From Parapedobacter lycopersici (GTDB lineage Bacteria; Bacteroidota; Bacteroidia; Sphingobacteriales; Sphingobacteriaceae), in NCBI RefSeq assembly GCF_024643285.1, contig NZ_JAMSLW010000005.1:337062-401061 (forward strand): 64,000 nt of DNA. The letters run 5' to 3'. Both the position numbers and the translations under genes were made by a program. Under the pieces are notes generated by a model. That model had not been told where the DNA came from. It ran no database searches and saw nothing but the letters and a program-made list of their open reading frames with translations. Below are positions 44,241 to 52,986 of this stretch, one piece after another; positions within the stretch are counted from its first letter, which is position 1, and the number at the start of each line of letters is the position of its first letter.

Positions 44241-44753
44241 ATGGCCTATAGAAAAATAATACGCGCGGTTGTGCTTTTGCTGCTCGTAGCCTGCAATGTC
44301 AGCTGCGACCAGGTGTCCAAAACCATTGCAAGGCAGCAAATTGATTATGGTGAACAGCTGAAGCTGGCTTCGGGGTATTTTACCTTTACGAAGGTGGAAA
44401 ACCGCGGTGCGTTCCTAAGCCTGGGGCACACACTGCCCGAGGGGATTCGTTTCTTCCTGCTCTCCGTGGTGCCGTTGTTGGTATTGCTTTATGGTTTATA
44501 TTACCTGTTTACGCAGCACCGCATGGCCAGCCTGCTTGCGCTGGGTCTCAGTTTTGCACTTGGGGGCGGACTGGGTAATCTCTATGACCGATGGCGACAT
44601 GGATCGGTAACGGATTTTATGCACATTGATTTTGTGGTGTTTCAGACGGGCATATTTAACATGGCCGACGTTTCACTGACCATTGGGGTGATCATCATGT
44701 TTATTGCCCTTTCACTGGAGCGGCAACGGGTTTCGATAAATCAAGCGGATTAA
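44241..44753 (+). CDS. lspA: Lipoprotein signal peptidase (SPase II)
   Basis: A 170-residue inner-membrane aspartyl peptidase that removes signal peptides from lipoproteins. Conserved features are DQVSKTIARQ near residue 24, NRGAFLSLG near 55, GNLYDRWRHGSVTDF near 113 and FNMADVSLTIG near 141, the two Asp residues in the last two motifs being catalytic. About four helices. The ATG at 44241 gives the family N-terminus; a much longer upstream frame lies over the operon terminator and is not real. The tyrosine phosphatase gene follows after 81 bp. Confidence 0.93.
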   Translation: MAYRKIIRAVVLLLLVACNVSCDQVSKTIARQQIDYGEQLKLASGYFTFTKVENRGAFLSLGHTLPEGIRFFLLSVVPLLVLLYGLYYLFTQHRMASLLALGLSFALGGGLGNLYDRWRHGSVTDFMHIDFVVFQTGIFNMADVSLTIGVIIMFIALSLERQRVSINQAD

Positions 44754-44834
44754 CTGATCAGGTAACGGGCTCCGGGCCGGCGCTTTTAAGCACAGATCTC
44801 TCCGGAGGTGGCCATTATGGAAAAAAGTAATCGA

Positions 44835-45269
44835 ATGAAGATACTGATGGTTTGTTTGGGTAATATCTGCCGTTCGCCGTTGGCGCATGGCGTAATGCAG
44901 GCGCTGGTGGAAACCGAGGGCCTGGACTGGGTGATCGACTCCGCCGGCACAGGCGGATGGCATGCGGGTGAAGCACCTGACCGCCGGGCGATTGCCGTTG
45001 CCCGGCGATTCGGGGTGGATATCAGCAGACAGCGTGCCCAGCAGCTGCACCCCCGCCACCTGGACGATTACGATCACGTACTGGTGATGGACCGCGCGAA
45101 CCTACGGCATGTGCTGGCCATGGCCCAGACACCGGAGCAGCGTGCCCGCATTCGCCTGTTTCTGGACGACCAGGAAGTGCCGGATCCGTATTATGACGAT
45201 GGATTGTTCGAACCGGTGTACCGGCTGGTGGAGACGCGCTGCAACGCGCTGTTGGAGCAGTGGAAATAA
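44835..45269 (+). CDS. Low-molecular-weight protein tyrosine phosphatase
   Basis: A 144-residue (153 with an upstream start) cytoplasmic phosphatase with the P-loop VCLGNICRSP at residues 6-15 (nucleophile Cys7) and the general acid in VPDPYYDDG near 117. In many bacteria such enzymes dephosphorylate BY-kinases of exopolysaccharide loci; this gene is 13 kb from the kinase in this window. I prefer the ATG at 44835 (MKILMVC), but 44817 is possible. Confidence 0.9.
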   Translation: MKILMVCLGNICRSPLAHGVMQALVETEGLDWVIDSAGTGGWHAGEAPDRRAIAVARRFGVDISRQRAQQLHPRHLDDYDHVLVMDRANLRHVLAMAQTPEQRARIRLFLDDQEVPDPYYDDGLFEPVYRLVETRCNALLEQWK

Positions 45270-45351
45270 ACAACACCGGGTAACGCAGGAGATGGCTGCA
45301 ATGCATGTGTTCTTCTGAATGCTTTTTGACCGTTAGGGAACGGGTATCAAC

Positions 45352-45377
45352 AAAAAAAAGCGTCACCGAAGCGACGC
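45352..45377 (-). terminator. Strong intrinsic terminator on the minus strand
   Basis: On the minus strand GCGTCGC and GTGACGC form a 7-bp stem (one G-U pair) closed by a UUCG tetraloop and followed by eight T. On the plus strand the tail is only CCTTTTCC, so it may also stop the lspA transcript but is built for minus-strand transcription. No minus-strand gene is recognised upstream of it. Confidence 0.75.
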
Positions 45378-45735
45378 CTTTTCCAGATACTAAAACAAAC
45401 AGTTCATACTATACTAAGTAATGCTGTTCTTTTTCAGCGTTCCGACCCGGGAGCGCTATATTTTTATGCTTTTACTGCGTATGATCATTTTAAGTTCAAC
45501 CCTGTAGTAACAATATTGTGCCAAGTTGGAAAATTGGGGCAATGCTGCCGCAGCCTTTTTATTCTTTTTGGTCAACTGGCCTGGCAATCAATCCAATAGC
45601 TGTTTCCTTTTTCCTTTGGGAAGCAGCGAATAAAGGTGTGTGGGGTATTGTTTTCCACCTGGCGCGGATCAGCTTGTTGCGCAATTGCTACAAAGTGTGG
45701 CGCAACTACACATGGTCAGCGCCCCGATTAATCCG
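45378..45735. other. Gene-free interval upstream of an orphan minus-strand terminator
   Basis: I see no protein gene here on either strand. A short plus-strand frame (45518-45751) lacks any family similarity. On the minus strand the only feature close to the terminator is a ten-codon frame (MIIRSKSIKI, near 45482-45450). No perfect TAnnTTTG was found on the minus strand, so the start of the transcript expected to end at 45352 is unknown. A small RNA is possible. Confidence 0.35.
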
Positions 45736-45743
45736 TATATTTG
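45736..45743 (+). promoter_or_regulatory. -7 element directly before the 119-residue gene
   Basis: TATATTTG is a perfect TAnnTTTG and ends 4 bp before the GTG start codon at 45748, suggesting a leaderless transcript. No clear -33 box. Confidence 0.45.
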
Positions 45744-45747
45744 TCGC

Positions 45748-46107
45748 GTGAAAGCCTCAGAGATCAACAAAAAATGGGCAGCGCTGCAAGCCCATACCGC
45801 AGATCAGTTCGACATGGAAATGCCCGACATCAAAATCATGTTATTTTTGATCGGTGTGCAGGAATTGGGTAAAGGTCCCATGAAATTCAGCAAACGGCAG
45901 AAAGAAGAGCTGATGCATATCGCCACGTGCCGCCTGTTCAGCTCGATGGGATTCTACGAACTCGAAGGGCTCGACCAGGATGGCTGGCCGCACTGGCGGC
46001 TGCTTAAACCCATTCCCAATTACACACTACTGGAACAGGAAATGATTATTAAGTCACTCATTATTGATTATTTTGAGGACGCGGCATCGATGGATGGTGT
46101 TGTGTGA
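45748..46107 (+). CDS. Conserved hypothetical protein, 119 residues
   Basis: A 119-residue soluble, mostly helical protein starting with GTG (MKASEINKKWAALQAH) and including MPDIKIMLFLIGVQELGKG and FSKRQKEELMHIATCRLFSS. The regular amphipathic pattern and good codon use support a real gene. I recognise it only as a small hypothetical protein family of this order, without function. The start is fixed by the promoter 4 bp before it; longer frames from upstream run through the promoter. Confidence 0.65.
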   Translation: MKASEINKKWAALQAHTADQFDMEMPDIKIMLFLIGVQELGKGPMKFSKRQKEELMHIATCRLFSSMGFYELEGLDQDGWPHWRLLKPIPNYTLLEQEMIIKSLIIDYFEDAASMDGVV

Positions 46108-46180
46108 ACGGTGGTCGATAGTCAGTGATCAGTGGCGTTTACCCATAATGACGGTTAAGGGAACAGCAATTAAAACGAAC

Positions 46181-46930
46181 ATGAAAAAAATTCTTTTGTT
46201 AATAAGCTTTGTCGTATTGCAGACCGCACTTTTCGCGGCGGCACCACCACAGAAATACGTCCGCATCATCACACCGAAGGGCACCTGTATCCTCCGGTTA
46301 TATGATGAAACACCCCAGCACCGGGACAATTTCATTAAGCTGGTGCGGGAAGGCTATTATAACAACCTGTTGTTTCACCGTGTGATCGAAAACTTTATGG
46401 TCCAGGGAGGCGACCCTGATTCGCGATACGCGGCCGATCGCCAGCAGCTGGGCGATGGCGGGCCCGGCTATACCATTCCCGCCGAAATGGTGGACAGCCT
46501 GTTCCATAAGAAGGGGGCGATTGGTGCCGCACGGGATGATAACCCGGATAAGGCATCGCATGGCTCGCAGTTTTACCTGGTGCAGGGCCGTACGTTTACC
46601 GACCGCGGACTGGACAGCCTGGAACAAATGCGGCTGGGCGGCCGCAAGATTCCGCCATACCAGCGCGAGATATATAAAACGCAGGGAGGGGTGCCCCACC
46701 TCGACCAGCAGTATACCGTATTTGGCGAAGTAGTTAAAGGCATTGAGGTGATCGACAGCCTTGCGGCAGTGCCCACGGACAATCACGACCGGCCGGTAGT
46801 GGATCAGCGGATGGAAATGCAGCTGCTTACCCGCCGGGAAGCCGTTGATGTGGAGCGGGGCCTGGCCGGACTCCCGCCGAAAAAGAATATTTTTACCTGG
46901 CTGCAGGATTTGTTTAACGGCAAACAGTGA
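46181..46930 (+). CDS. Exported cyclophilin-type peptidyl-prolyl isomerase
   Basis: A 249-residue protein with a signal peptide (MKKILLLISFVVLQTALFAAA) and a cyclophilin fold: NFIKLVREGYYNNLLFHRVIENFMVQGGDPD cut at positions about 47-78, then HGSQFYLVQG near 130 and YTVFGEVVKGIEVID near 184. It should speed proline isomerisation in the periplasm. The catalytic Arg (in FHRVI) and Gln (in QGGDP) are present. It is about 60 residues longer than a minimal cyclophilin because of an insertion near 140-175 and a C-terminal helix. Confidence 0.92.
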   Translation: MKKILLLISFVVLQTALFAAAPPQKYVRIITPKGTCILRLYDETPQHRDNFIKLVREGYYNNLLFHRVIENFMVQGGDPDSRYAADRQQLGDGGPGYTIPAEMVDSLFHKKGAIGAARDDNPDKASHGSQFYLVQGRTFTDRGLDSLEQMRLGGRKIPPYQREIYKTQGGVPHLDQQYTVFGEVVKGIEVIDSLAAVPTDNHDRPVVDQRMEMQLLTRREAVDVERGLAGLPPKKNIFTWLQDLFNGKQ

Positions 46931-46951
46931 TCTGTGGTCGGTGTGCTACGG

Positions 46952-48730
46952 TTACCGTTCGCTATCCCGTGACTCCCGTTTCTTGAAAATCCGCCGGAAG
47001 AATCCGCCGGTCTTTTCTTTGATTTCCTTTACTTCCTCTGCGGTGCTCATCAGGCGCTGTTCCCGTTCTTTGCTGATGCCCGCACATTGCTTAACGCCCT
47101 CCAGCAGGCTTTTCCATAGTGTTTTGAAAAAAGAATAGGTTTCGGGCCGCCGGTAGTTGATGGTGCCGGTATGGTACACGTCATTGGCATCCGGGTTACT
47201 GTCGTTAATGACAAAACTGGTAGCCAGGAAAGAGGCCACCCGCATGGAATTTTTCCCCTCGGTGCCCGGCGGTGTAAGCAGGTTAAGCCGCATGTTGCGG
47301 TAGTCAAAGCGCAGCGACCCGCGCGAGCGGTAATCATCGGCCTGCATCACGAAACTGACACCCCGGATATTTGCACTCGTGATCTGCGCATTAAGCAGGG
47401 GGGTAATGATGGAGTTGAGTGACCGGCCATCCATCGGCCCCAGGGTGCCTTTGTAGGTATAGGCACCACGCTTGTCAAGCATGTCAAAATCAAATACCAC
47501 ATCCAGCTTGCCGGTGTCCATGAGGTAAGAGGTGAAACGCGCAGTCAGCGACTTGTTCTGAATCAGTGCCAGGGTATCATTGGTTACATTATACAGCACG
47601 CCGCTGGTCCGGTCAAAACTGATTTCTCCCGTTTTCCCGTACTTTGCACTTACTTCGCTGTAGCGGATCGCGACATCGCGCAGCAATACCGAATCAATCT
47701 TCAATGGCTGCTGCATCTTCAGGAGTAGCTGGTGCGGTGACTTCCCGATCTTGTTTGTGGTTATCCGCGGATGGCGCAGGTCTTTCAGAATGTCCACCAC
47801 GCCGCTGTCTATGTGGAGGCTGCCGGCATAGATTTTCTGGTTCCGGACGAACCGGTAGAGATCGATGTTTTCCAGGCGGATCGTCGGAAAGGCGATCGTT
47901 GTCATTTCCGCTGCGGCCTTTTTGCGGCGGTAGAATTCGGCACGGTCCACTGCAGGGGCATATTGCAGACCGGTGAGTACAACGCGCTTGTCGCCCGTAG
48001 CGACCTTCAGGCGGTCGAAACGCACGAAATACAGACTGTCGGCCGTTTCCCAGCGGAAACCGGGGATGTCTACGTCAATGGCGCGGGTATGGTAAAACCG
48101 GGCGGTATCAAACTGCGACAGCGAATCGATCAGGATGTCCCGCGCGGTGAGGTTCACGTGCTGCAGCGCCATTTCCGATAAGGTGGTGTCTGTCTTTTTG
48201 GTAAACCGGAAATTGATGTTGTTCAGCTGAAGCGATTGCACCCCAACGGCGCGCAGCATGCCCGATATGCGCTGGTACAGGGTCCGGCTGTCGCGTTCGG
48301 TCGCGACGGTATCGTTATAGGCATGATATTCATTGATTACCCGGATAGCAGGCGTATCGATGATAATATCGTCGATGTGCAGCTGCTGGCTGGCCAGCAT
48401 GCGCCGCGGATGGAACCGGCGGATCCGGAGGCTGGCCACGTGGATATCATAGCGGTTATCGGGCGCCAGCTGCTGCTGCTGCAACCGGGCATATACGCTG
48501 GAATCAGGAGTGAGCCGCAGGTTTTTAATGGAAGCATTGCCCGTAATCAGACTGAAGTCCAGGTCGTCATACGTGATCCGGTACAGGCTGTCCGTCGAAC
48601 GGATGACAGCTTCGCGGATCTTGTCATATAATAACGGCTTCCAATGCCGGCTGAGGTACCAGGAACCTGCAAATGCTGCCACCAGCAGCACGGCCACCGC
48701 GCCGATGATCCACTTCCATATCGATCTCAT
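46952..48730 (-). CDS. AsmA-like envelope protein, paralogue of the gene at 52987
   Basis: A 592-residue protein with an N-terminal membrane anchor (WIIGAVAVLLVAAFAGSWYL, residues 7-26) and a long beta-rich periplasmic body like AsmA/DUF748 proteins. Landmarks are STDSLYRITYDDLDFSLITG near 45, SLSQFDTARFYHTRAI near 205 and VINDSNPDANDVYHTGTI near 515, before a basic tail. Such proteins may carry lipids between membranes, but nothing specific is known here. The start is fixed by the anchor. It converges with the cyclophilin gene. Confidence 0.7.
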   Translation of the reverse strand: MRSIWKWIIGAVAVLLVAAFAGSWYLSRHWKPLLYDKIREAVIRSTDSLYRITYDDLDFSLITGNASIKNLRLTPDSSVYARLQQQQLAPDNRYDIHVASLRIRRFHPRRMLASQQLHIDDIIIDTPAIRVINEYHAYNDTVATERDSRTLYQRISGMLRAVGVQSLQLNNINFRFTKKTDTTLSEMALQHVNLTARDILIDSLSQFDTARFYHTRAIDVDIPGFRWETADSLYFVRFDRLKVATGDKRVVLTGLQYAPAVDRAEFYRRKKAAAEMTTIAFPTIRLENIDLYRFVRNQKIYAGSLHIDSGVVDILKDLRHPRITTNKIGKSPHQLLLKMQQPLKIDSVLLRDVAIRYSEVSAKYGKTGEISFDRTSGVLYNVTNDTLALIQNKSLTARFTSYLMDTGKLDVVFDFDMLDKRGAYTYKGTLGPMDGRSLNSIITPLLNAQITSANIRGVSFVMQADDYRSRGSLRFDYRNMRLNLLTPPGTEGKNSMRVASFLATSFVINDSNPDANDVYHTGTINYRRPETYSFFKTLWKSLLEGVKQCAGISKEREQRLMSTAEEVKEIKEKTGGFFRRIFKKRESRDSER

Positions 48731-49072
48731 AAAGACATTATTTGTGTTTATAACGGCAATAAAGCTTGTTTTGCCCCATGATTTTTCACCGATTTATCAA
48801 ACGGGATGGCATTCGTTTAATAGAAAACAATGTTTTGCAAAATAATGTTCACGAAAGATACGGAATTTTATGGGGATGTGTGATCTGGGGTCGGTGTTCT
48901 GGGGTGGGTGGTCGGTGATTTGTGACGGGTGATTGAGCGTACTGTTACAGCATACCGGTGACCGGTCACCGACTATTGGCGCCCGGCCACGGATTCCAGA
49001 CCACCGGCCACAAAAAATGACACCCCACTGAATCGATTTTTATGATAAAACCCGTACCTTCGACTTTGCGTT
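48731..49072. other. Divergent gene-free interval with GGTCGGTG-type repeats
   Basis: Between the AsmA-like gene and the VWA gene are 342 bases without a gene. The right part repeats variants of GGTCGGTG and GGTGATT (about 48890-48935) and contains a perfect 16-bp palindrome CGGTGACC-GGTCACCG (48956-48971). Similar words occur near 46108-46135 and 46931-46945. CGACTTTG (49061-49068), six of eight to the -7 consensus, ends 4 bp before the VWA start. Confidence 0.45.
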
Positions 49073-50170
49073 ATGCGTGGTTTTCATTTTTCGAAATACA
49101 TCCCTGACTCCCTGCCCAAAGGCAGCTTCGATGAGCTGCTGAAGCTTTTTATGCAGCTGCTTCAGCATACTTCGGGCGATGCGGCGGAAGCCCTTGCCTG
49201 GCTGAATGAGCTGGACCGGCAGTATGGCCTGACCACCGGCGATTACGGCATCGGCGATTTTATCCAGGACCTTAAAGACCGCGGGTACATCAGCGATGAT
49301 CCCGGCGGAGGCGAAATCCGCATTACGGCGAAAAGCGAGCAGGCTATCCGCCAATCGGCATTGGAGGAAATTTTTGGGAAACTCCGAAAAAGCGGCAAGG
49401 GTAACCACAACAGCAACCGTTCCGGCCTTGGCGAAGAGAAAAATGCCGACCGCCGCGAGTACCAGTACGGAGATTCGCTCGATCAGATTGACATGACGGC
49501 TTCGATCCACAACGCCCAGGTGAACCATGGCCTTGGTGATTTCCGGCTCACGGAGCGCGACCTGGAAGTGGAGGAACGGGATTATAAGACATTGACCTCC
49601 ACGGTGCTTATGATCGATATTTCGCACAGCATGATCCTGTATGGCGAAGACCGCATTACGCCGGCCAAGAAGGTGGCCATGGCACTGGCGGAGCTGATCC
49701 GGACCCGTTACCCGAAAGACACGCTGGATATTGTGGTATTTGGCAACGATGCCTGGCCCATTGCGCTTAAAGACCTGCCCTACCTGCAGGTAGGGCCTTA
49801 CCACACCAATACGCTGGCCGGCCTGGAGCTGGCGACGGACCTGCTGCGCCGCCGTAAAACGCATAATAAGCAGATCTTTATGATTACCGATGGCAAGCCC
49901 ACCTGCCTGAAGGAGGGCGGGCGCTATTATAAAAACAGCATGGGCCTCGACCGGAAGGTGATCAACAAAACATTGAACATGGCGGCACAGTGTAAGCGGC
50001 TGAATATCCCGATTACCACGTTTATGATTGCCCGCGATCCTTACCTGCAACAGTTTGTGCGCCAGTTTACCGAAACGAATGGCGGAAAGGCATTCTACAG
50101 CTCGCTGGACGGGCTCGGGGAGTATATTTTTGAGGATTATATCCGGAACCGAAGGAAGACGGTACGGTAG
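49073..50170 (+). CDS. VWA-domain protein, partner of the AAA+ ATPase
   Basis: A 365-residue cytoplasmic protein. The N-terminal 165 residues are helical and charged ([16 protein letters not shown], then an acidic/basic linker). The C-terminal von Willebrand A domain has the MIDAS start MIDISHSM near 184, [13 protein letters not shown] and [10 protein letters not shown] near 280. VWA proteins next to MoxR-like ATPases act together to insert metals or remodel complexes. The ATPase gene follows after 53 bp. No target is evident. Confidence 0.88.
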   Translation: MRGFHFSKYIPDSLPKGSFDELLKLFMQLLQHTSGDAAEALAWLNELDRQYGLTTGDYGIGDFIQDLKDRGYISDDPGGGEIRITAKSEQAIRQSALEEIFGKLRKSGKGNHNSNRSGLGEEKNADRREYQYGDSLDQIDMTASIHNAQVNHGLGDFRLTERDLEVEERDYKTLTSTVLMIDISHSMILYGEDRITPAKKVAMALAELIRTRYPKDTLDIVVFGNDAWPIALKDLPYLQVGPYHTNTLAGLELATDLLRRRKTHNKQIFMITDGKPTCLKEGGRYYKNSMGLDRKVINKTLNMAAQCKRLNIPITTFMIARDPYLQQFVRQFTETNGGKAFYSSLDGLGEYIFEDYIRNRRKTVR

Positions 50171-50223
50171 CAGCTGCCGGCAAAGACGATTAAATAAAAA
50201 ACGAAATAGCACGATCATCATAC

Positions 50224-51711
50224 ATGACCGAGATAACGACACTTAAAGAACTCAAAAAATCCGGCTACCAATACCGGACAGTAAAAGAAGAATTACGGAC
50301 GAATCTAATTAACAGGCTGCGGGATAAAAAGGCCGAGTTTGCCGGCATTATCGGTTACGATGAAACGGTGATTCCGGAACTGGAAACCGCTATCCTTTCG
50401 CGGCACAACATTCTGCTGCTTGGCCTGCGTGGACAGGCCAAGACCCGCATTGCCCGGCTGATGGTGCATTTGCTGGATGAATATGTGCCTTACGTGGCTG
50501 GCAGCGAGCTGTTTGACGATCCGATGCACCCCATATCGTGGTATGCCCGCCATGAAATAGAAACGAAGGGCGACGATACGCCCATCGCGTGGCTGCATCG
50601 TTCGGAACGGTATACCGAAAAACTGGCCACCCCCGATGTGACCGTGGCCGATCTGGTGGGCGACGTGGACCCGATTAAGGCGGCTACCCTCAAACTGACC
50701 TACAACGACGAACGGGTGATCCATTTCGGACTTATTCCCCGGGCCCACCGCGGCATCTTCGTGATCAATGAGCTGCCTGACCTGCAGGCGCGCATCCAGG
50801 TGGCCCTGTTTAACATGCTGCAGGAAAAGGATATCCAGATCCGTGGCTTTAAGCTCCGACTGCCGCTCGACATCCAGTTTGTATTTACCGCCAACCCCGA
50901 GGATTATACCAACCGCGGGTCCATCGTTACCCCGCTCAAGGACCGCATCGAAAGCCAGATTTTAACGCATTATCCAAAGACCATCGACATTGCCCGGAAG
51001 ATTACCTTCCAGGAGGCGCGGATTACTCCGGACCAGCGGGAAGCCATTGAGGTGGATGGTCTGTTGAAAGACTTGGTGGAACAGGTGGCGTTTGAGGCCC
51101 GGGACAGCGAATTTATCGACCAGAAATCCGGCGTATCCGCCCGGCTGACCATCTCGGCATACGAAAACCTGGTGAGTGCTGCCGAACGGCGCATGCTTGT
51201 CGCTGGACAGAAAAAGACCATCGCCCGGCTGTCGGATTTCATTGGCATTATCCCGGCCATAACCGGTAAAATTGAACTCGTTTATGAAGGCGAACTGGAA
51301 GGTCCGGTGCACGTGGCCCACCGGCTGATCGGGGGTGCCATCAAAACGCTGTTTACCCAGTATTTCCCCCATCCGGAAAAAGCCAAGAAAGCGAAGACCG
51401 ACAGTCCGTACGAGTCTGTTATTGAGTGGTTTAACCTCGGCCACCGGCTGGAGCTTACGGATGAACTGACAGACAGCCAGTATAAGAAAGTGCTGATGGA
51501 AGTGCCCGATCTGCATGGATTGGTGAAGCAGCTGCACCCCAAACTGACCGAGAGCCAGCGGTTGCTGCTCATGGAGTTTGTGCTCCATGGATTAGCTGAA
51601 TACTCCCAGCTGAACAAGACTTACCTGCATGGGGGTATTAGTTTTTCCGACATGTTTAACAGCCTGTTCGACGGGGATTTTGATGACGACGAGGGTTTTG
51701 ACGACGAATAG
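50224..51711 (+). CDS. MoxR/Mg-chelatase-like AAA+ ATPase
   Basis: A 495-residue AAA+ protein with Walker A GLRGQAKTR near residue 66, a Walker B region GIFVINELPDLQARIQVA near 177 in which Asn replaces the usual Asp before Glu, and sensor-1 FVFTANPEDYTNRG near 219. The C-terminal 200 residues are helical and end in a very acidic tail (DGDFDDDEGFDDE). It resembles magnesium-chelatase ChlI/MoxR subunits and pairs with the VWA protein. Bacteroidota homologues annotated as magnesium chelatase share this NE form as far as I recall. Confidence 0.88.
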   Translation: MTEITTLKELKKSGYQYRTVKEELRTNLINRLRDKKAEFAGIIGYDETVIPELETAILSRHNILLLGLRGQAKTRIARLMVHLLDEYVPYVAGSELFDDPMHPISWYARHEIETKGDDTPIAWLHRSERYTEKLATPDVTVADLVGDVDPIKAATLKLTYNDERVIHFGLIPRAHRGIFVINELPDLQARIQVALFNMLQEKDIQIRGFKLRLPLDIQFVFTANPEDYTNRGSIVTPLKDRIESQILTHYPKTIDIARKITFQEARITPDQREAIEVDGLLKDLVEQVAFEARDSEFIDQKSGVSARLTISAYENLVSAAERRMLVAGQKKTIARLSDFIGIIPAITGKIELVYEGELEGPVHVAHRLIGGAIKTLFTQYFPHPEKAKKAKTDSPYESVIEWFNLGHRLELTDELTDSQYKKVLMEVPDLHGLVKQLHPKLTESQRLLLMEFVLHGLAEYSQLNKTYLHGGISFSDMFNSLFDGDFDDDEGFDDE

Positions 51712-51853
51712 CAGCTTCCCGGCATAACGGACAGGCACGCGGGCTTACGGCACATTGCATCGTATGCGTTTGTCGTGACGGGTTGCGGACAGCAATTGGA
51801 ATGTCTCCTCATGCAGGCCGCATACAGGCCATAGACTATAGCAAAAAAGAAAA

Positions 51854-52927
51854 ATGACGATATACGAACAACCCCTGCGGGAATTTACTGAGCAGGTATT
51901 TAAAGCCATCGGCTGCAGCGAGACGCACGCCAGGCTGGCTGCCGATGTACTCCTTTCAGCCGATCTGCGCGGCATCGATTCGCACGGTGTAGCACGCCTC
52001 AGCGGCTACGTGCGCCTTTGGGAGCAACACCGGATCAATGCAACGCCCGATATCCGGGTAGTGCACGAAACACCGACTACCGCAACGGTTGATGGCGATC
52101 GCGGCCTGGGGCTGGTCGTTGCCCCTTATGCGATGGAAGTTGCGCTGGAGAAAGCAAGGCAATACGGCTCGGGCTGGGTGGCCATCCGCAATTCAAACCA
52201 TTTCGGCATTGCCGCGTACCACGCGCTCCGGGCCGTGGCCGAAGATATGATCGGTTACGCGATGACCAACGCCAGTCCGCTCGTAGCCCCCACCTTTTCG
52301 TCGGAACGCATGTTGGGCACCAACCCGATGTGTTACGCATTTCCGGCTGGCCAGCATCCGCCGGTGGTGGTGGATATGGCCACGGCGGCGGCGGCCAACG
52401 GCAAGCTGGAGGTTGCCGAGCGCGCCGGCAAGCCTATCCCCGAAGGGTGGGTGCTGGGTGCGGCGGGCGAGCCGACGACCGACCCCACCGCACTTAAGCA
52501 GGGCGGTGTGCTGCTGCCCCTAGGGAGCGATTATGCGCACGGTAGCCACAAAGGATTTGGGCTGTCGGCCACGGTGGATATCCTCTCGGGCGTGCTTTCG
52601 GGGGCTAATTACGGGCCGTGGGTGCCGCCATTTGTGGCGTTCCTTCAGCCCGCGCCGGATGAACCCGGTCTGGGCATCGGCCATTTCGTGGGCGCTATGC
52701 GGGTTGACGGATTCCGCCCTGTGGAAGATTTTAAGCGGCACATGGATCAGTGGATCGGACGGTTTAAGGAGGCCCGGCGCATTGATGCGCAGCAGCAGGT
52801 GGTGATTCCGGGGGAACCCGAAGACCTGGCGGTGGCTGAGCGTCGGATTAATGGGATTCCATTGGCCGCTGCGGTGTGGACAGATTTGCAGCAACTCGGT
52901 GAGCGGTTTGGGATTGAAGGGTTGTAA
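51854..52927 (+). CDS. Malate/L-lactate (LDH2) family NAD(P)-dependent oxidoreductase
   Basis: A 357-residue enzyme of the LDH2/MDG2 family, which oxidises 2-hydroxyacids such as malate, lactate or ureidoglycolate with NAD(P). Family motifs are LRGIDSHGVARL near 38 (catalytic His), VAIRNSNHFGIAAYHA near 109, PTFSSERMLGTNPMCYAFPA near 148 and YAHGSHKGFGLSATVDILSG near 225. The substrate cannot be told. It follows the AAA+ gene by 142 bp on the same strand but has its own spacing and may be independent. Confidence 0.9.
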   Translation: MTIYEQPLREFTEQVFKAIGCSETHARLAADVLLSADLRGIDSHGVARLSGYVRLWEQHRINATPDIRVVHETPTTATVDGDRGLGLVVAPYAMEVALEKARQYGSGWVAIRNSNHFGIAAYHALRAVAEDMIGYAMTNASPLVAPTFSSERMLGTNPMCYAFPAGQHPPVVVDMATAAAANGKLEVAERAGKPIPEGWVLGAAGEPTTDPTALKQGGVLLPLGSDYAHGSHKGFGLSATVDILSGVLSGANYGPWVPPFVAFLQPAPDEPGLGIGHFVGAMRVDGFRPVEDFKRHMDQWIGRFKEARRIDAQQQVVIPGEPEDLAVAERRINGIPLAAAVWTDLQQLGERFGIEGL

Positions 52928-52986
52928 TGCGTCCAGGTGGACCGGGTAAGCCGCGTGGAATGCAGTAACCCCAGCGGGCTGTGCTG

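Noticed and set aside
45510..45540. Sigma-54 promoter on the minus strand (TGGCAC...)
   Set aside because: TGGCAC is followed at the required distance by TT rather than GC, so the -12 element is missing.
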